NCBI RefSeq assembly: GCF_003385495.1
Contig: NZ_QNUH01000002.1
Span: 248,001-312,000, forward strand
DNA: 64,000 nucleotides
Direction: 5' to 3'
DNA from: Chryseobacterium elymi
GTDB lineage: Bacteria; Bacteroidota; Bacteroidia; Flavobacteriales; Weeksellaceae
Shown here in pieces: positions 1-8,629 of the stretch. The position numbers and the translations under genes were made by a program. The notes under the pieces are model-generated. The model was not told the DNA's origin. It did no database searches and saw only the letters and a program-made list of their open reading frames with translations. Position 1 is the stretch's first letter; every line of letters begins with the position of its first letter.

Positions 1-1190
1 AAAGTGCAGCACTGAATCTTAAACCAAAACATTTACGATAGAAAAGGCTCAAACGGGTAACTATTAATAAAGACTAGATGAAATTGAGAAAAGTTGATTT
101 TTTTGTTTTATTTGATTCAAATTATAAAGGTGATGATATATTTAAATGTACCAAATAACAACAAAGAGTAAAATGTTATACTGTTCTTAATTCTGCTTAT
201 GATTAATGAACAGTAATTGCTTGAAAATATGACATATTACATTCAAATATATCATTACCCTTCTTTTTTATTATATCAGTCTGTACCAATACTCGTACAG
301 ACTGAGTAAATAACTTACATTCTCAAAGCCTGCTAATAAAGACTTTCATCATTTTCAGATATCTTTTCTCTAAAAGAACATTAAACAACTCTTGAGAATA
401 TACTTTATTTTGGTACAATATATCTAAACTTTTAATTCTACAAAGTACACCTTTTCAAAATGCAATTTTTTCGGATATACATGTAATACATTCTGAAATT
501 ACCACCACATCCTCTCCCTTTAATGCTTTTATTTATATAGTTTTGCCTCAGAATTCTAAAAAACAATGATGTTTTTTCAAACTTCTTTAAAATTTCAGAA
601 TCTGATAAAAAATAGTCAGTTTAATACCATTTTTAAAACAAACTGACATACCTTCTTCAGGAGTGGAATATTGAAAATTTATTAAAAACAAAACACATCA
701 AGATGCCTTTTTTAAATTTCAAGAACCGGCATTTTTCCCATGAGGAAAAAAATATAACAAATATTGCCGTAAAATACTCAATACCAGCAACATGGAGTAA
801 ATTGACAGACTTCACATATAAGCCTTATCTACAATCTATAAATAATAACCCTATTGTGGATAAGAATCAAAGATGTCAAGCCTTTATGAATTATACAGTT
901 ATTAATTTCATTAATAGAATCCCATTCAACCCAATTGCAAAATACAGGTTCTGTACTTGAATATTATACCCCAATAAATTGAGTACAGGAAGTAGTAGTT
1001 GCAATACCGTCAAAACATAAAATCCTAATAACCCCCACACGGAGCTTTGAACAAAGCTTTTGAGAACATCAAATTTTATAATGAGGTAATCTATATTTTC
1101 AACTCATCTAATAAAAGTAAAATTATAGCTCTCAAAAAGCCCTCGTAGGTATTGGTTGCTATAGCACTAAAAATTTTAAAAAACCAGATT
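1..1190. other. A+T-rich region, no convincing gene
   Basis: I see no supportable gene in this 1.19 kb stretch. Plus-strand bases 3-41 could be the last codons of a gene cut by the window edge (reading SAALNLKPKHLR then TAG), but twelve residues are too few to identify. An 85-codon open frame at 703-960 has no signal peptide, no recognisable domain and biased composition, so it is not called. A short inverted repeat (AGCTTTG-AA-CAAAGCT) lies near 1043-1058, upstream of the large secreted-protein gene. The region probably holds that gene's promoter, but no clear TAnnTTTG element could be fixed. Confidence 0.5.
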
Positions 1191-4100
1191 ATGCAAAAAA
1201 AAATCACTTTTTTTTGGGTATTTTTCCTGTGCTTCACAGTACACGTTGTTGCACAAACATACCCAGGTGGAGTATCTCCCTCAAATATGACTGTTTGGCT
1301 TCGGGCTGAAACCGGATGGACACCTTCTTCCTGGACAAATCAAGCACCGGCGACACCCACGGGAAGCAATGCATTTACTAGCATTGGACTGTATGCTCCA
1401 TCCGGATCCCAACCAATTCTTAATCCCTTACTTGCAAATTTTAATTTTAATCCCGCAGTACAGCTTACTAATAACGGATATCAATTGGATGGAAACGGGC
1501 TTACCTCCTTTTATAGCTCAGCGACAAGCAATACTGCACAAATCACTTATTTTGGCGTATCAGATGTCGCAGGTTTTGACTTGATATCTAATATCTATTC
1601 TAATATAACAGCTGCACCATGTGGAAATAACCGTTGTAATTCTGGGTTTAGGTATAATAATGTTCAATTTGGAAACAGCTCTGTATCAGCTAACTACCCA
1701 ACAACACAGATCAATAATATTGGAGCAGGACAACGAATAAATGATACTAACAGAAGTAGCTTTATAAATGGACTTAAAACAAACACAACAGGTTCTGCTT
1801 CATTGCTAAATTCAGGCACCTATTCTTTTGCAGTAGGGACATGGGGAAATGGCGCTTATTTTGTAAATGGTAAAAGCATACCGGAAATAATCTGGTATAA
1901 GACAGCATTAAGCGATTCAGATCTGAATAAAGTCAACAGTTATCTTGCTCTCAAATATGGAGTAACCCTAGGCACCTCTGCAACAGCAGCCCAAAATTAC
2001 ACTGCAAGCGATGGTACTGTATTCTGGAATACCACAACAGCCACAACAGCTTACCGTTACAATATTTTCGGGCTGGGCAGAGATGACAATTCCGCAGGAA
2101 TACATCAGAGAATATCACACTCTGTTAATAATTCCGGTACAACCACTACAGCAGGACAATATCTAACAGTATCTACCAATAATAATTTTACAAGCCAGAA
2201 TACATCTGTAAACCATCCTGATATTTCCAATGATTTACAATTTATTATGTATGCAGACAATGGTGGAGACTATACAGATTACAGCACTCCTTTTTCCTCT
2301 CCGTCAATAACCGGAATAGGAAAACGTAACAGCAGAATATGGCAGGCACAGGACACCAAAGGCTTTGGTGTATTACATTATCAATTTAACAACATTCCAG
2401 GCGGTCACAGTAATTATTATATAGCAAAGTCAGATGATCCTTCGTTTACTTCTAACGTAACTGTTACGCCTATTACGGTTACGGGTGGCACAGCAGAAAT
2501 ACAGATGGATCTGAATAATCAGGGTACAAACAATGGAGTTACTTATTTCACTCTTGTAGTAACAGATATGCCTCCTTGTTCAGATATTGATTCAGATGGA
2601 GATGGCATTGCAGACTCATGTGACTTGGATGATGATAATGATGGCATTCTGGACGTCAACGAGTGCCCTCCTTCTGCCGATCTTATTACTAACGGTACCT
2701 TTATAAACTCGAGCGCATGGTATGCAAATAACTGGGTAGTAGGAAGCAGTTATACCTATGCTTATATTACGTCGGACGGCAACACTCCAAATACCAACAT
2801 TCTTACTCAAACGGTAAACGGCTTGACCCCGGGATCTGTTACATTAAATTTTTCAACTCTTTTCTTTAACGGGGGTAACCAAGAGAAACTGGATGTTTAT
2901 TTAGGTAACATCAAATATGTATCTTTCGTGAGTTCCGCAGGAAACGGCAATGTAACCGTAACCCCGGAAAACGGCGCTACTGTGAATATGACCCCATTTC
3001 CGGAATCATCTTCCTGGAGTGATAGTAATTGGAAGAATATACAAATTACATTTCCATATACCTCCACAGAATCTACACAAGTATTAAAATTTGATGCTTA
3101 TACAATAGGAAGCGGAGACGGAGATGATATAGGAATAGATGATGTAAGTCTGAATATTCAAGGTTGTGATACAGATGGAGACGGTATACCTAATGCTCTT
3201 GATCTGGATTCTGATGGAGACGGATGTTATGACGCCATAGAAGGAGGTGATAAGGTAATTGCAACACAGCTTAACAGCAATGGTAGTATTAATAGTGCTG
3301 TTGATGCTCAGGGAGTTCCGGTGTTGGTAAACCCTGGCGGATTGGCAGACAGTGATGATGTTCAGGGACAAAGTGTTGGAGGAGCAATTGATCCTGCTTT
3401 AAACCTTTGTACAGATAGCGATGGCGATGGTATTCCTGATGTTGATGATCAGGATGATGATAATGACGGAATATTGGATATAAATGAATTAGCATGCCTT
3501 AATCTAAATACTATACAACCGACTTCTACTGGGGCCATTGTTACTTATCCTAATACAGGAATACCTTCGTTTACTTCAACTTATACAGTTTCAGGAAACA
3601 GTTCTGCTGCTTATACATACACAACCAATATGTTTGGTTATTCCGGCACTGCGGTAGCTGTCAACACTAATTCAGGAAATCCCACAATAACAGTAGATTT
3701 CAACCGTCCTGTTTATAACCTGGATTTAGCGCTGGATGATGTAGACAACAATGAAACTGCCACACTCTATTTATATGATAAAAATGATAACCTTCTAACA
3801 GGATCTAATATTTCGAATTATATAACATATATGGGTGATTTACAAAGTGTTTCCTATCCAAACGATCGAAGTATTGTTGTAACCGGGAAAAACGGAAACC
3901 TCTCAAACCTGGCAGGCGCTGTAAGAATTACATACACCGGAGACATCGAAATTTCCCGCATCGTTTATACACAGATAGTTGGAGGCTCTGCTGCCAACAA
4001 TGGTTTATTCCTTATGCACGGTTGTGTAGATAAAGATACCGATGGAGATGGTATATGGGACAGATTAGATTTGGACAGTGATAATGACGGTTGCCTGGAT

Positions 4101-4670
4101 GCTTTAGAAGGAGACGAAAATGTAACCAACAGCCAACTGGTTAATGCCGGTGGTACGGTAACAGTAGGGATAGGATCTACCGCATCCAACCAAAACCTTT
4201 GTGCAAACAATTCATGTGTGGATTCTCAGGGAGTTCCTACTGTAGTCAATGCCGGTGGTGCAGCAGATATAGGAGGAGACACTGGCCAGGGAATCGGAGA
4301 CTCTCAAAATGCAGCTGTTAAAGCTTGTGATGCTTACTGTTACAAATCCGGAGCTACAGCAACTCCAGGAAACCCTGCACTGATAAGCAAGGTTGGAATT
4401 ACTTCTCTGGACAGATCTCAGGCACAGGCTGATAACTGGCCGGCAGTACGTAACGGAGCATGGCTGGTATTGGAAGCCAAAACAAAAGGTTTCGTTCCTA
4501 ACAGAATAGCATTTGACGGTACGGGAAATCCGATAGGGATAAATCCTGCTCACTTTACTGAAGGAATGATGGTATATGATACAACTAATAAATGTCTTAA
4601 AGTGTATACTATTAAAGATGGTTCGAATTTCGGATGGTACTGCATCACTACACAAACCTGCCCGGATTAA
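1191..4670 (+). CDS. Large secreted surface protein with TSP type-3 repeats (1159 aa)
   Basis: This is a secreted, probably cell-surface protein of unknown function. The ATG at 1191 is preferred over an upstream TTG at 1152 because it places a clean signal peptide (MQKKITFFWVFFLCFTVHVVAQ) at the N-terminus. Residues about 25-450 form a beta-rich, concanavalin-A-like region with the element LNKVNSYLALKYGVTLG, which recurs in the 2070-aa protein at 22142. Aspartate-rich stretches such as DSDGDGIADSCDLDDDNDGI occur several times between about residues 460 and 1000 and are typical calcium-binding thrombospondin type-3 repeats. The last about 110 residues (from CYKSG to TQTCPD) match the end of the 2070-aa protein closely. 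There is no classical T9SS type-A ending, so the attachment mode is unknown. A small secreted partner follows after a hairpin. Confidence 0.85.
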   Translation: MQKKITFFWVFFLCFTVHVVAQTYPGGVSPSNMTVWLRAETGWTPSSWTNQAPATPTGSNAFTSIGLYAPSGSQPILNPLLANFNFNPAVQLTNNGYQLDGNGLTSFYSSATSNTAQITYFGVSDVAGFDLISNIYSNITAAPCGNNRCNSGFRYNNVQFGNSSVSANYPTTQINNIGAGQRINDTNRSSFINGLKTNTTGSASLLNSGTYSFAVGTWGNGAYFVNGKSIPEIIWYKTALSDSDLNKVNSYLALKYGVTLGTSATAAQNYTASDGTVFWNTTTATTAYRYNIFGLGRDDNSAGIHQRISHSVNNSGTTTTAGQYLTVSTNNNFTSQNTSVNHPDISNDLQFIMYADNGGDYTDYSTPFSSPSITGIGKRNSRIWQAQDTKGFGVLHYQFNNIPGGHSNYYIAKSDDPSFTSNVTVTPITVTGGTAEIQMDLNNQGTNNGVTYFTLVVTDMPPCSDIDSDGDGIADSCDLDDDNDGILDVNECPPSADLITNGTFINSSAWYANNWVVGSSYTYAYITSDGNTPNTNILTQTVNGLTPGSVTLNFSTLFFNGGNQEKLDVYLGNIKYVSFVSSAGNGNVTVTPENGATVNMTPFPESSSWSDSNWKNIQITFPYTSTESTQVLKFDAYTIGSGDGDDIGIDDVSLNIQGCDTDGDGIPNALDLDSDGDGCYDAIEGGDKVIATQLNSNGSINSAVDAQGVPVLVNPGGLADSDDVQGQSVGGAIDPALNLCTDSDGDGIPDVDDQDDDNDGILDINELACLNLNTIQPTSTGAIVTYPNTGIPSFTSTYTVSGNSSAAYTYTTNMFGYSGTAVAVNTNSGNPTITVDFNRPVYNLDLALDDVDNNETATLYLYDKNDNLLTGSNISNYITYMGDLQSVSYPNDRSIVVTGKNGNLSNLAGAVRITYTGDIEISRIVYTQIVGGSAANNGLFLMHGCVDKDTDGDGIWDRLDLDSDNDGCLDALEGDENVTNSQLVNAGGTVTVGIGSTASNQNLCANNSCVDSQGVPTVVNAGGAADIGGDTGQGIGDSQNAAVKACDAYCYKSGATATPGNPALISKVGITSLDRSQAQADNWPAVRNGAWLVLEAKTKGFVPNRIAFDGTGNPIGINPAHFTEGMMVYDTTNKCLKVYTIKDGSNFGWYCITTQTCPD

Positions 4671-4681
4671 ATAAGGAAAAA

Positions 4682-4707
4682 GAGCAGCAGTATATGATCT
4701 GCTGCTC
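4682..4707 (+). promoter_or_regulatory. Intergenic hairpin between large and small secreted-protein genes
   Basis: A stem of GAGCAGCAG paired with CTGCTGCTC and an 8-base loop begins 12 bases after the stop of the large gene. No T-run follows, so full termination is doubtful. An attenuating or mRNA-stabilising role that sets the ratio of the two products is possible. The other copy of this gene pair also has a hairpin at the same place (28365-28415). Confidence 0.55.
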
Positions 4708-4740
4708 ACTACCTGAATCTAATAATTTAAAATAGTTATA

Positions 4741-5268
4741 ATGAAAAAAATCATTTATATTTCAGTGTTTGTCGGCTCTTTTGCAGGACTAAAAGCACAA
4801 GTGGCAATAAGTAAAAGCGATGTTACCAATAGCTCTGTTTCACTGGAGTTTGGAGATGATGAAAATAAAGGCATCATTCTTCCCTATGTCACAGATAAAA
4901 GCGGAATTACCGAAAACGGAAGCATTATTTACGATGCCTCGGATTTTAAAATCAAATATTTAAAAGACACAAATATCTGGTTTGATCTTAGTGTAGACAC
5001 AACCGGAACAGCAAATCTGGATATTCAAGGGAGTGATAAAGCAGAGCAACCAGGAGCAAAAATATCTGTTGTTTCTACCGGAAATCCAGATAATTCAACT
5101 AAAGGAATACTGGTACTTGCAGATACGGACAAAGCTATGATATTACCAAAGGTAGCCAGTCCTCATTTGAATATCATCAATCCCAGCGCAGGGATGATGG
5201 TTTATGATACTACCAAAAAACAGCTGGCTGTCTATAATGGTACTGTATGGTCTTTCTGGAAACCTTAA
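4741..5268 (+). CDS. Small secreted partner protein with 'GMMVYDT' C-terminal module (175 aa)
   Basis: This is a small exported protein of unknown function. It has a signal peptide (MKKIIYISVFVGSFAGLKAQ). The mature part starts VAISKSDVTNSSVSLEFG and carries two similar units, each containing a 'KGI-L' strand motif. It ends with GMMVYDTTKKQLAVYNGTVW followed by SFWKP. The GMMVYDT..K element also occurs in the C-terminal domain of the large protein encoded just upstream, so the two probably share a fold. That fold recalls C-terminal segments of phage tail-fibre or surface repeat proteins. It lies 70 bases downstream of the large gene on the same strand, with a terminator behind it. A clear paralogue lies at 28436 in the same position relative to the second large gene. 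The function is not known. Confidence 0.85.
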   Translation: MKKIIYISVFVGSFAGLKAQVAISKSDVTNSSVSLEFGDDENKGIILPYVTDKSGITENGSIIYDASDFKIKYLKDTNIWFDLSVDTTGTANLDIQGSDKAEQPGAKISVVSTGNPDNSTKGILVLADTDKAMILPKVASPHLNIINPSAGMMVYDTTKKQLAVYNGTVWSFWKP

Positions 5269-5299
5269 ACTCATTTTAATTATATTTTCATAGAATTTT

Positions 5300-5336
5300 A
5301 TCCCCAATTTAAAATAAATTTATCCGGATTGGGGAT
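5300..5336 (+). terminator. Rho-independent terminator after the first secreted pair
   Basis: A stem of ATCCCCAAT with ATTGGGGAT lies about 30 bases after the stop of the small secreted-protein gene and is followed by TTTATTTC. It fits termination of the 1191-5268 transcription unit. Confidence 0.75.
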
Positions 5337-5612
5337 TTTATTTCAATATTATATTTGAATGAGTTTGTTTAAGCGCTGCTTCAATTAAAAAACCATTAGA
5401 AAGTCTACAAAGAATTAACTTTTAGGGTAAAAATTTCTGACCTTTTTGTAGTGTAATTTTCATCTCTTGTGTTTGTGAAAATCACAAAGATCTTTTTAAT
5501 CAATTACAGAATATAAATCCTATTCTTTAACTTATGTTAAATCCTTATGATCAATAACTTAAGCATTTAAAAGCTTAAACTAAAAAATACCTTTATTCCC
5601 TCATTTTTGCAG

Positions 5613-5640
5613 TAACTCCTCTTATTTCTGAGAGGAGTTA
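5613..5640. other. Isolated strong hairpin in the 5269-5848 gap
   Basis: TAACTCCTCT and AGAGGAGTTA form a perfect 10-bp stem with an 8-base loop. It lies about 345 bases past the nearest plus-strand gene, which already has its own terminator. It may end a small unannotated RNA or serve as a spare bidirectional terminator. A CATTTTTGCAG string just before it faintly resembles a TAnnTTTG promoter element. Nothing else is seen in this 580-base gap. Confidence 0.45.
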
Positions 5641-5788
5641 TTATTGAAAAGATACTTTAATGTATCCATTTAATTCCAGCATCGCTTTTATGGAAAAACA
5701 AGCGAAGGTTTAATCCAAACAAAGACCTTCACTCTACTTTCATAAACATCAATTGCTCGTACATTAAAGTATATTATCGCCTAAAAGA

Positions 5789-5812
5789 AAACTCCCTTGG
5801 TTACGGGAGTTT
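5789..5812 (-). terminator. Terminator of the fructan operon
   Basis: AAACTCCC pairs with GGGAGTTT. On the minus strand the stem is followed by a T-rich run (TTCTTTTAG). It lies just beyond the stop codon of the fructokinase gene and ends the minus-strand fructan transcript. Confidence 0.75.
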
Positions 5813-5848
5813 CTTTGAATATCGGAATATTGGAGATTTATTATTAAA

Positions 5849-6760
5849 TCAATAAGCGTTCTGTTTCAGAAACACATCGATTTCAGAACTTTCTATTTTA
5901 GGATTTGCACCAGAGTAACTCGCTACCAAAGCACCGACGGCACTGGCAAAATTAAGGGCTTCATCCGGATTTTGATCTGAAAGCAGTTTTGCAATCAGGC
6001 TTGCCAAAAAAGAATCTCCTGCTCCTACTGTATCTGCTACTTTCACAGGATAACCTTCGTGTCTGTATAATTGATCATTCCACAGTAGGATAGAACCGTG
6101 TTTTCCTAAAGTTACACAGATTGCTTTAGTGTTTGTTTTTTCTGATATAAACTTGATATTTGACTCCAGGTCTTCAGATTCAAATCCCATCCAGGCAGAA
6201 ATCTCCAGTATTTCCTCGTCATTGAATTTAATAAAATCTGCCCTGTTCATAAGCTTTTCCAGAAGCTGAATATTGTAAAATGGTCTTCTTAAATTCACAT
6301 CAAAAACTTTAAACATTGTATCATTGGAATCTAATAGGGAGAAAAGCGTCTTTTGGGAAACCTCATTTCTGCAGGCGAGGCTTCCATAGAAAAAGACATC
6401 AGCTTCTTTTACGGTATCTATTATTTTTTCATCAACACTAATAAAATCCCAGGCAGAAGGAAATTTGATCTCATACGTTGCAGAGCCACGCTCATTTAAA
6501 GAGACCTGAACAATTCCTGTGTCATATTCCGGAGAAACAATGATTCCGGCAGTTTCAAGAGCATTTTCTTTGGTGTAATCCAGAATTACCTTTCCGTCTT
6601 CATCATTTCCTACGGCACTGATCATTGTCACAGGAAAGCCATACGAAGCTGTTCTGAGAGCCAGATTGAGAGGCGCTCCGCCAATTTTCTTCTCTTGTCC
6701 AAAAACATCGAAAAGTACTTCTCCAAAACTTATTACATTAATTTTCTTATTGATAAACAT
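5849..6760 (-). CDS. Fructokinase, PfkB/ribokinase family (303 aa)
   Basis: This cytoplasmic sugar kinase most likely phosphorylates fructose to fructose-6-phosphate with ATP. The PfkB signatures are visible: an N-terminal substrate-binding segment GGAPLNLALRTASYG near residue 27, and the C-terminal anion-hole/catalytic motif DTVGAGDSFLASLIAKLL near residue 245, whose aspartate is the general base in this family. The 303-residue length is normal. It is the last gene of the minus-strand fructan locus, downstream of SusD and GH32, which makes fructose the obvious substrate. The SusD stop lies about 150 bases upstream, so it may be co-transcribed or have a weak promoter of its own. Ribokinase or 2-keto-3-deoxygluconate kinase activity cannot be excluded from sequence alone. 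Confidence 0.88.
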   Translation of the reverse strand: MFINKKINVISFGEVLFDVFGQEKKIGGAPLNLALRTASYGFPVTMISAVGNDEDGKVILDYTKENALETAGIIVSPEYDTGIVQVSLNERGSATYEIKFPSAWDFISVDEKIIDTVKEADVFFYGSLACRNEVSQKTLFSLLDSNDTMFKVFDVNLRRPFYNIQLLEKLMNRADFIKFNDEEILEISAWMGFESEDLESNIKFISEKTNTKAICVTLGKHGSILLWNDQLYRHEGYPVKVADTVGAGDSFLASLIAKLLSDQNPDEALNFASAVGALVASYSGANPKIESSEIDVFLKQNAY

Positions 6761-6913
6761 TAATTGGGATTTTTGATATTGATATTACTGAATGAACTCT
6801 CTGAAGAACTAAAATACTCCATTTTTAATTAATAATATAAGATCCCTCGAATTGGAATTCATTATATAAGCCATTATTTTGTTTTTGAATATCGTTTTCA
6901 TTCGTATCTTGTT

Positions 6914-8611
6914 TTAGTATCCGTTATTTTGTTTGTACAGTCCCTGACTGAAATTAATCTGAGCCAAAGGAATCGGGCAATATTCCTCAATTCCGTGGTC
7001 AAATCCTGCCTGAGAATAGTAAGACCGTTTTGTTTTTTCGCTGGAATAATAAGTATTCATTGTTCCTGCGGTAGTTCCCCATCTCACAAGGTCGAAGAAA
7101 CGGCTTCCTTCCATTGCAAACTCCATTCTTCTCTCCCATCGCAACGCTTTTCTTGCAAAATCCTGATTCCAGGTACAGTTTACGCCTGGTTCATATTGGT
7201 TGATGAGATTGTTGGTGGTGTAGCTTCCAGTCAAAACCGTACTATTGGCAGCTCGCTGTCTCACCTGATTGATTAATGGCAACGCTTCGTTGATTTGTCC
7301 GAGTTCAATTAAGGCTTCGGCTTTCATCAGCAAAACATCGGAATATCTTATGATGATTCTGTTTTTGGAATTTCCGTAAAAAGGGTCTACATTCACGGTA
7401 CAGCCACATCCTACAGGTACATTTTCCTTTAATGAAGAATAATATCCATAAGTTCCCGGACTTCTGCTCCAGCTTTCCTGAAAAATTTTGTTCTCTTCAT
7501 ATTTCCAAGGCAGTCCGGGCAAGGCAACAGTGTGATATAATCTAGGATCTACCTTGTAACTGTTCAGCTGATTGTAATTCAGATCTACATCGTTAAAAGT
7601 ATCGAACATCGGTAATCCCTGCGGTGTCGTTTTGAATGCGTTCACCAGATTCTGGCTTGGCTTATGAAAATCGCAACATCCTAAACCTTGTGGTACAGAA
7701 AGCATATCACCGAAATTAAGCCTTCCGAAAAGCGTTCCGTCATTGTCAGAATATTGAATGGAAAAGACTGCCTCCGGACCGTTTTCGTGTGTTCCCGGAA
7801 GGAAATTATACCCGAAGTCAGGCTCCAAAGTGTAATTTCCGATTACCTGATTGGCAGCATCAATAGATTTCTGAAGGGTGAGCGGATTTACCTGCGTTAC
7901 CGTATAGTTATCATCCTGCTCATACGCCTGATACAGCCTTACTTTAGCAAGATAGGCATAGGCAGCGCTTTTCTTTGGTCTTCCCACTTCCGACTGTGTT
8001 GCAGGAAGATTAGCGGCTGCGAATTCAAAATTAGAAGCAATAGCCTCCCATAACTGCTGGTCTGTCTTTGCCCTGTTTGAGATTTTCGGATAATCATCAA
8101 GCGGTGTATTTTCATCTACATAAGGCACATATTTAAATAACGTTTTCAGCAAAAAGTAGTAATGTCCTCTTACGAAATTCATCTCGGCAATCCTCTTTTG
8201 CTTGTTCGGATATTCGGAATCTGAAAGCTGCTTAAGTGCGGCAATCGCTTTGTTACATCTGGAAATCCCTACATAATTGAGATACCATAATCTGTCTAAT
8301 TCACCAAAATCCGAACGGACGTTATTTGAAATTTCAAAAAAGTGAAAGGTCTGGATATCATTGGTTCCGCTTCCTCCTTTGTATGCATCATCAGAACGAA
8401 CGTTTCCATAGGGCCAAAGGCTGAAAGGGGTATCATAATGGTCGTTTCCGAGAGATGCATAGGCCGCAACCACAAAACCATCCACATTCTGAGGCGTTAC
8501 CACATCGGCTTCCGACAGGACACCTCTCGGCTCATTGTCCAGAAAATCATTGCAGGAAGTGGTTCCCAGCAAAAAGGCAAAAGCGATTGTTAAAAGTATA
8601 TTCTTTTTCAT
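6914..8611 (-). CDS. SusD/RagB-family fructan-binding lipoprotein (565 aa)
   Basis: This is an outer-membrane surface lipoprotein that captures glycans and closes over the partner SusC channel. The N-terminus has a lipoprotein signal ending in the lipobox TTSC, with the lipidated cysteine at residue 20, followed by NDFLDNEPRG, a typical SusD start. Helical TPR-like pairs characteristic of SusD follow (for example near FVRGHYYFLLKTLF). The C-terminus contains the common family segment RKALRWERRMEFAMEGSRFF then DLVRWG. It lies 18 bases downstream of the SusC gene and surely forms a SusCD pair with it. Fructan or fructo-oligosaccharide specificity is inferred from the adjacent GH32 gene. Confidence 0.95.
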   Translation of the reverse strand: MKKNILLTIAFAFLLGTTSCNDFLDNEPRGVLSEADVVTPQNVDGFVVAAYASLGNDHYDTPFSLWPYGNVRSDDAYKGGSGTNDIQTFHFFEISNNVRSDFGELDRLWYLNYVGISRCNKAIAALKQLSDSEYPNKQKRIAEMNFVRGHYYFLLKTLFKYVPYVDENTPLDDYPKISNRAKTDQQLWEAIASNFEFAAANLPATQSEVGRPKKSAAYAYLAKVRLYQAYEQDDNYTVTQVNPLTLQKSIDAANQVIGNYTLEPDFGYNFLPGTHENGPEAVFSIQYSDNDGTLFGRLNFGDMLSVPQGLGCCDFHKPSQNLVNAFKTTPQGLPMFDTFNDVDLNYNQLNSYKVDPRLYHTVALPGLPWKYEENKIFQESWSRSPGTYGYYSSLKENVPVGCGCTVNVDPFYGNSKNRIIIRYSDVLLMKAEALIELGQINEALPLINQVRQRAANSTVLTGSYTTNNLINQYEPGVNCTWNQDFARKALRWERRMEFAMEGSRFFDLVRWGTTAGTMNTYYSSEKTKRSYYSQAGFDHGIEEYCPIPLAQINFSQGLYKQNNGY

Positions 8612-8629
8612 TTTTTTATTATTTAAAAA

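Noticed and set aside
703-960. 85-codon open frame on the plus strand
   Set aside because: There is no signal peptide, recognisable domain or convincing start context, and it lies in low-complexity A+T-rich DNA. Nothing links it to the downstream secreted gene.
4212-4709. 165-codon minus-strand frame at the end of the first large secreted gene
   Set aside because: It is entirely antisense to the conserved C-terminal domain of the large protein, and its translation shows no recognisable feature.
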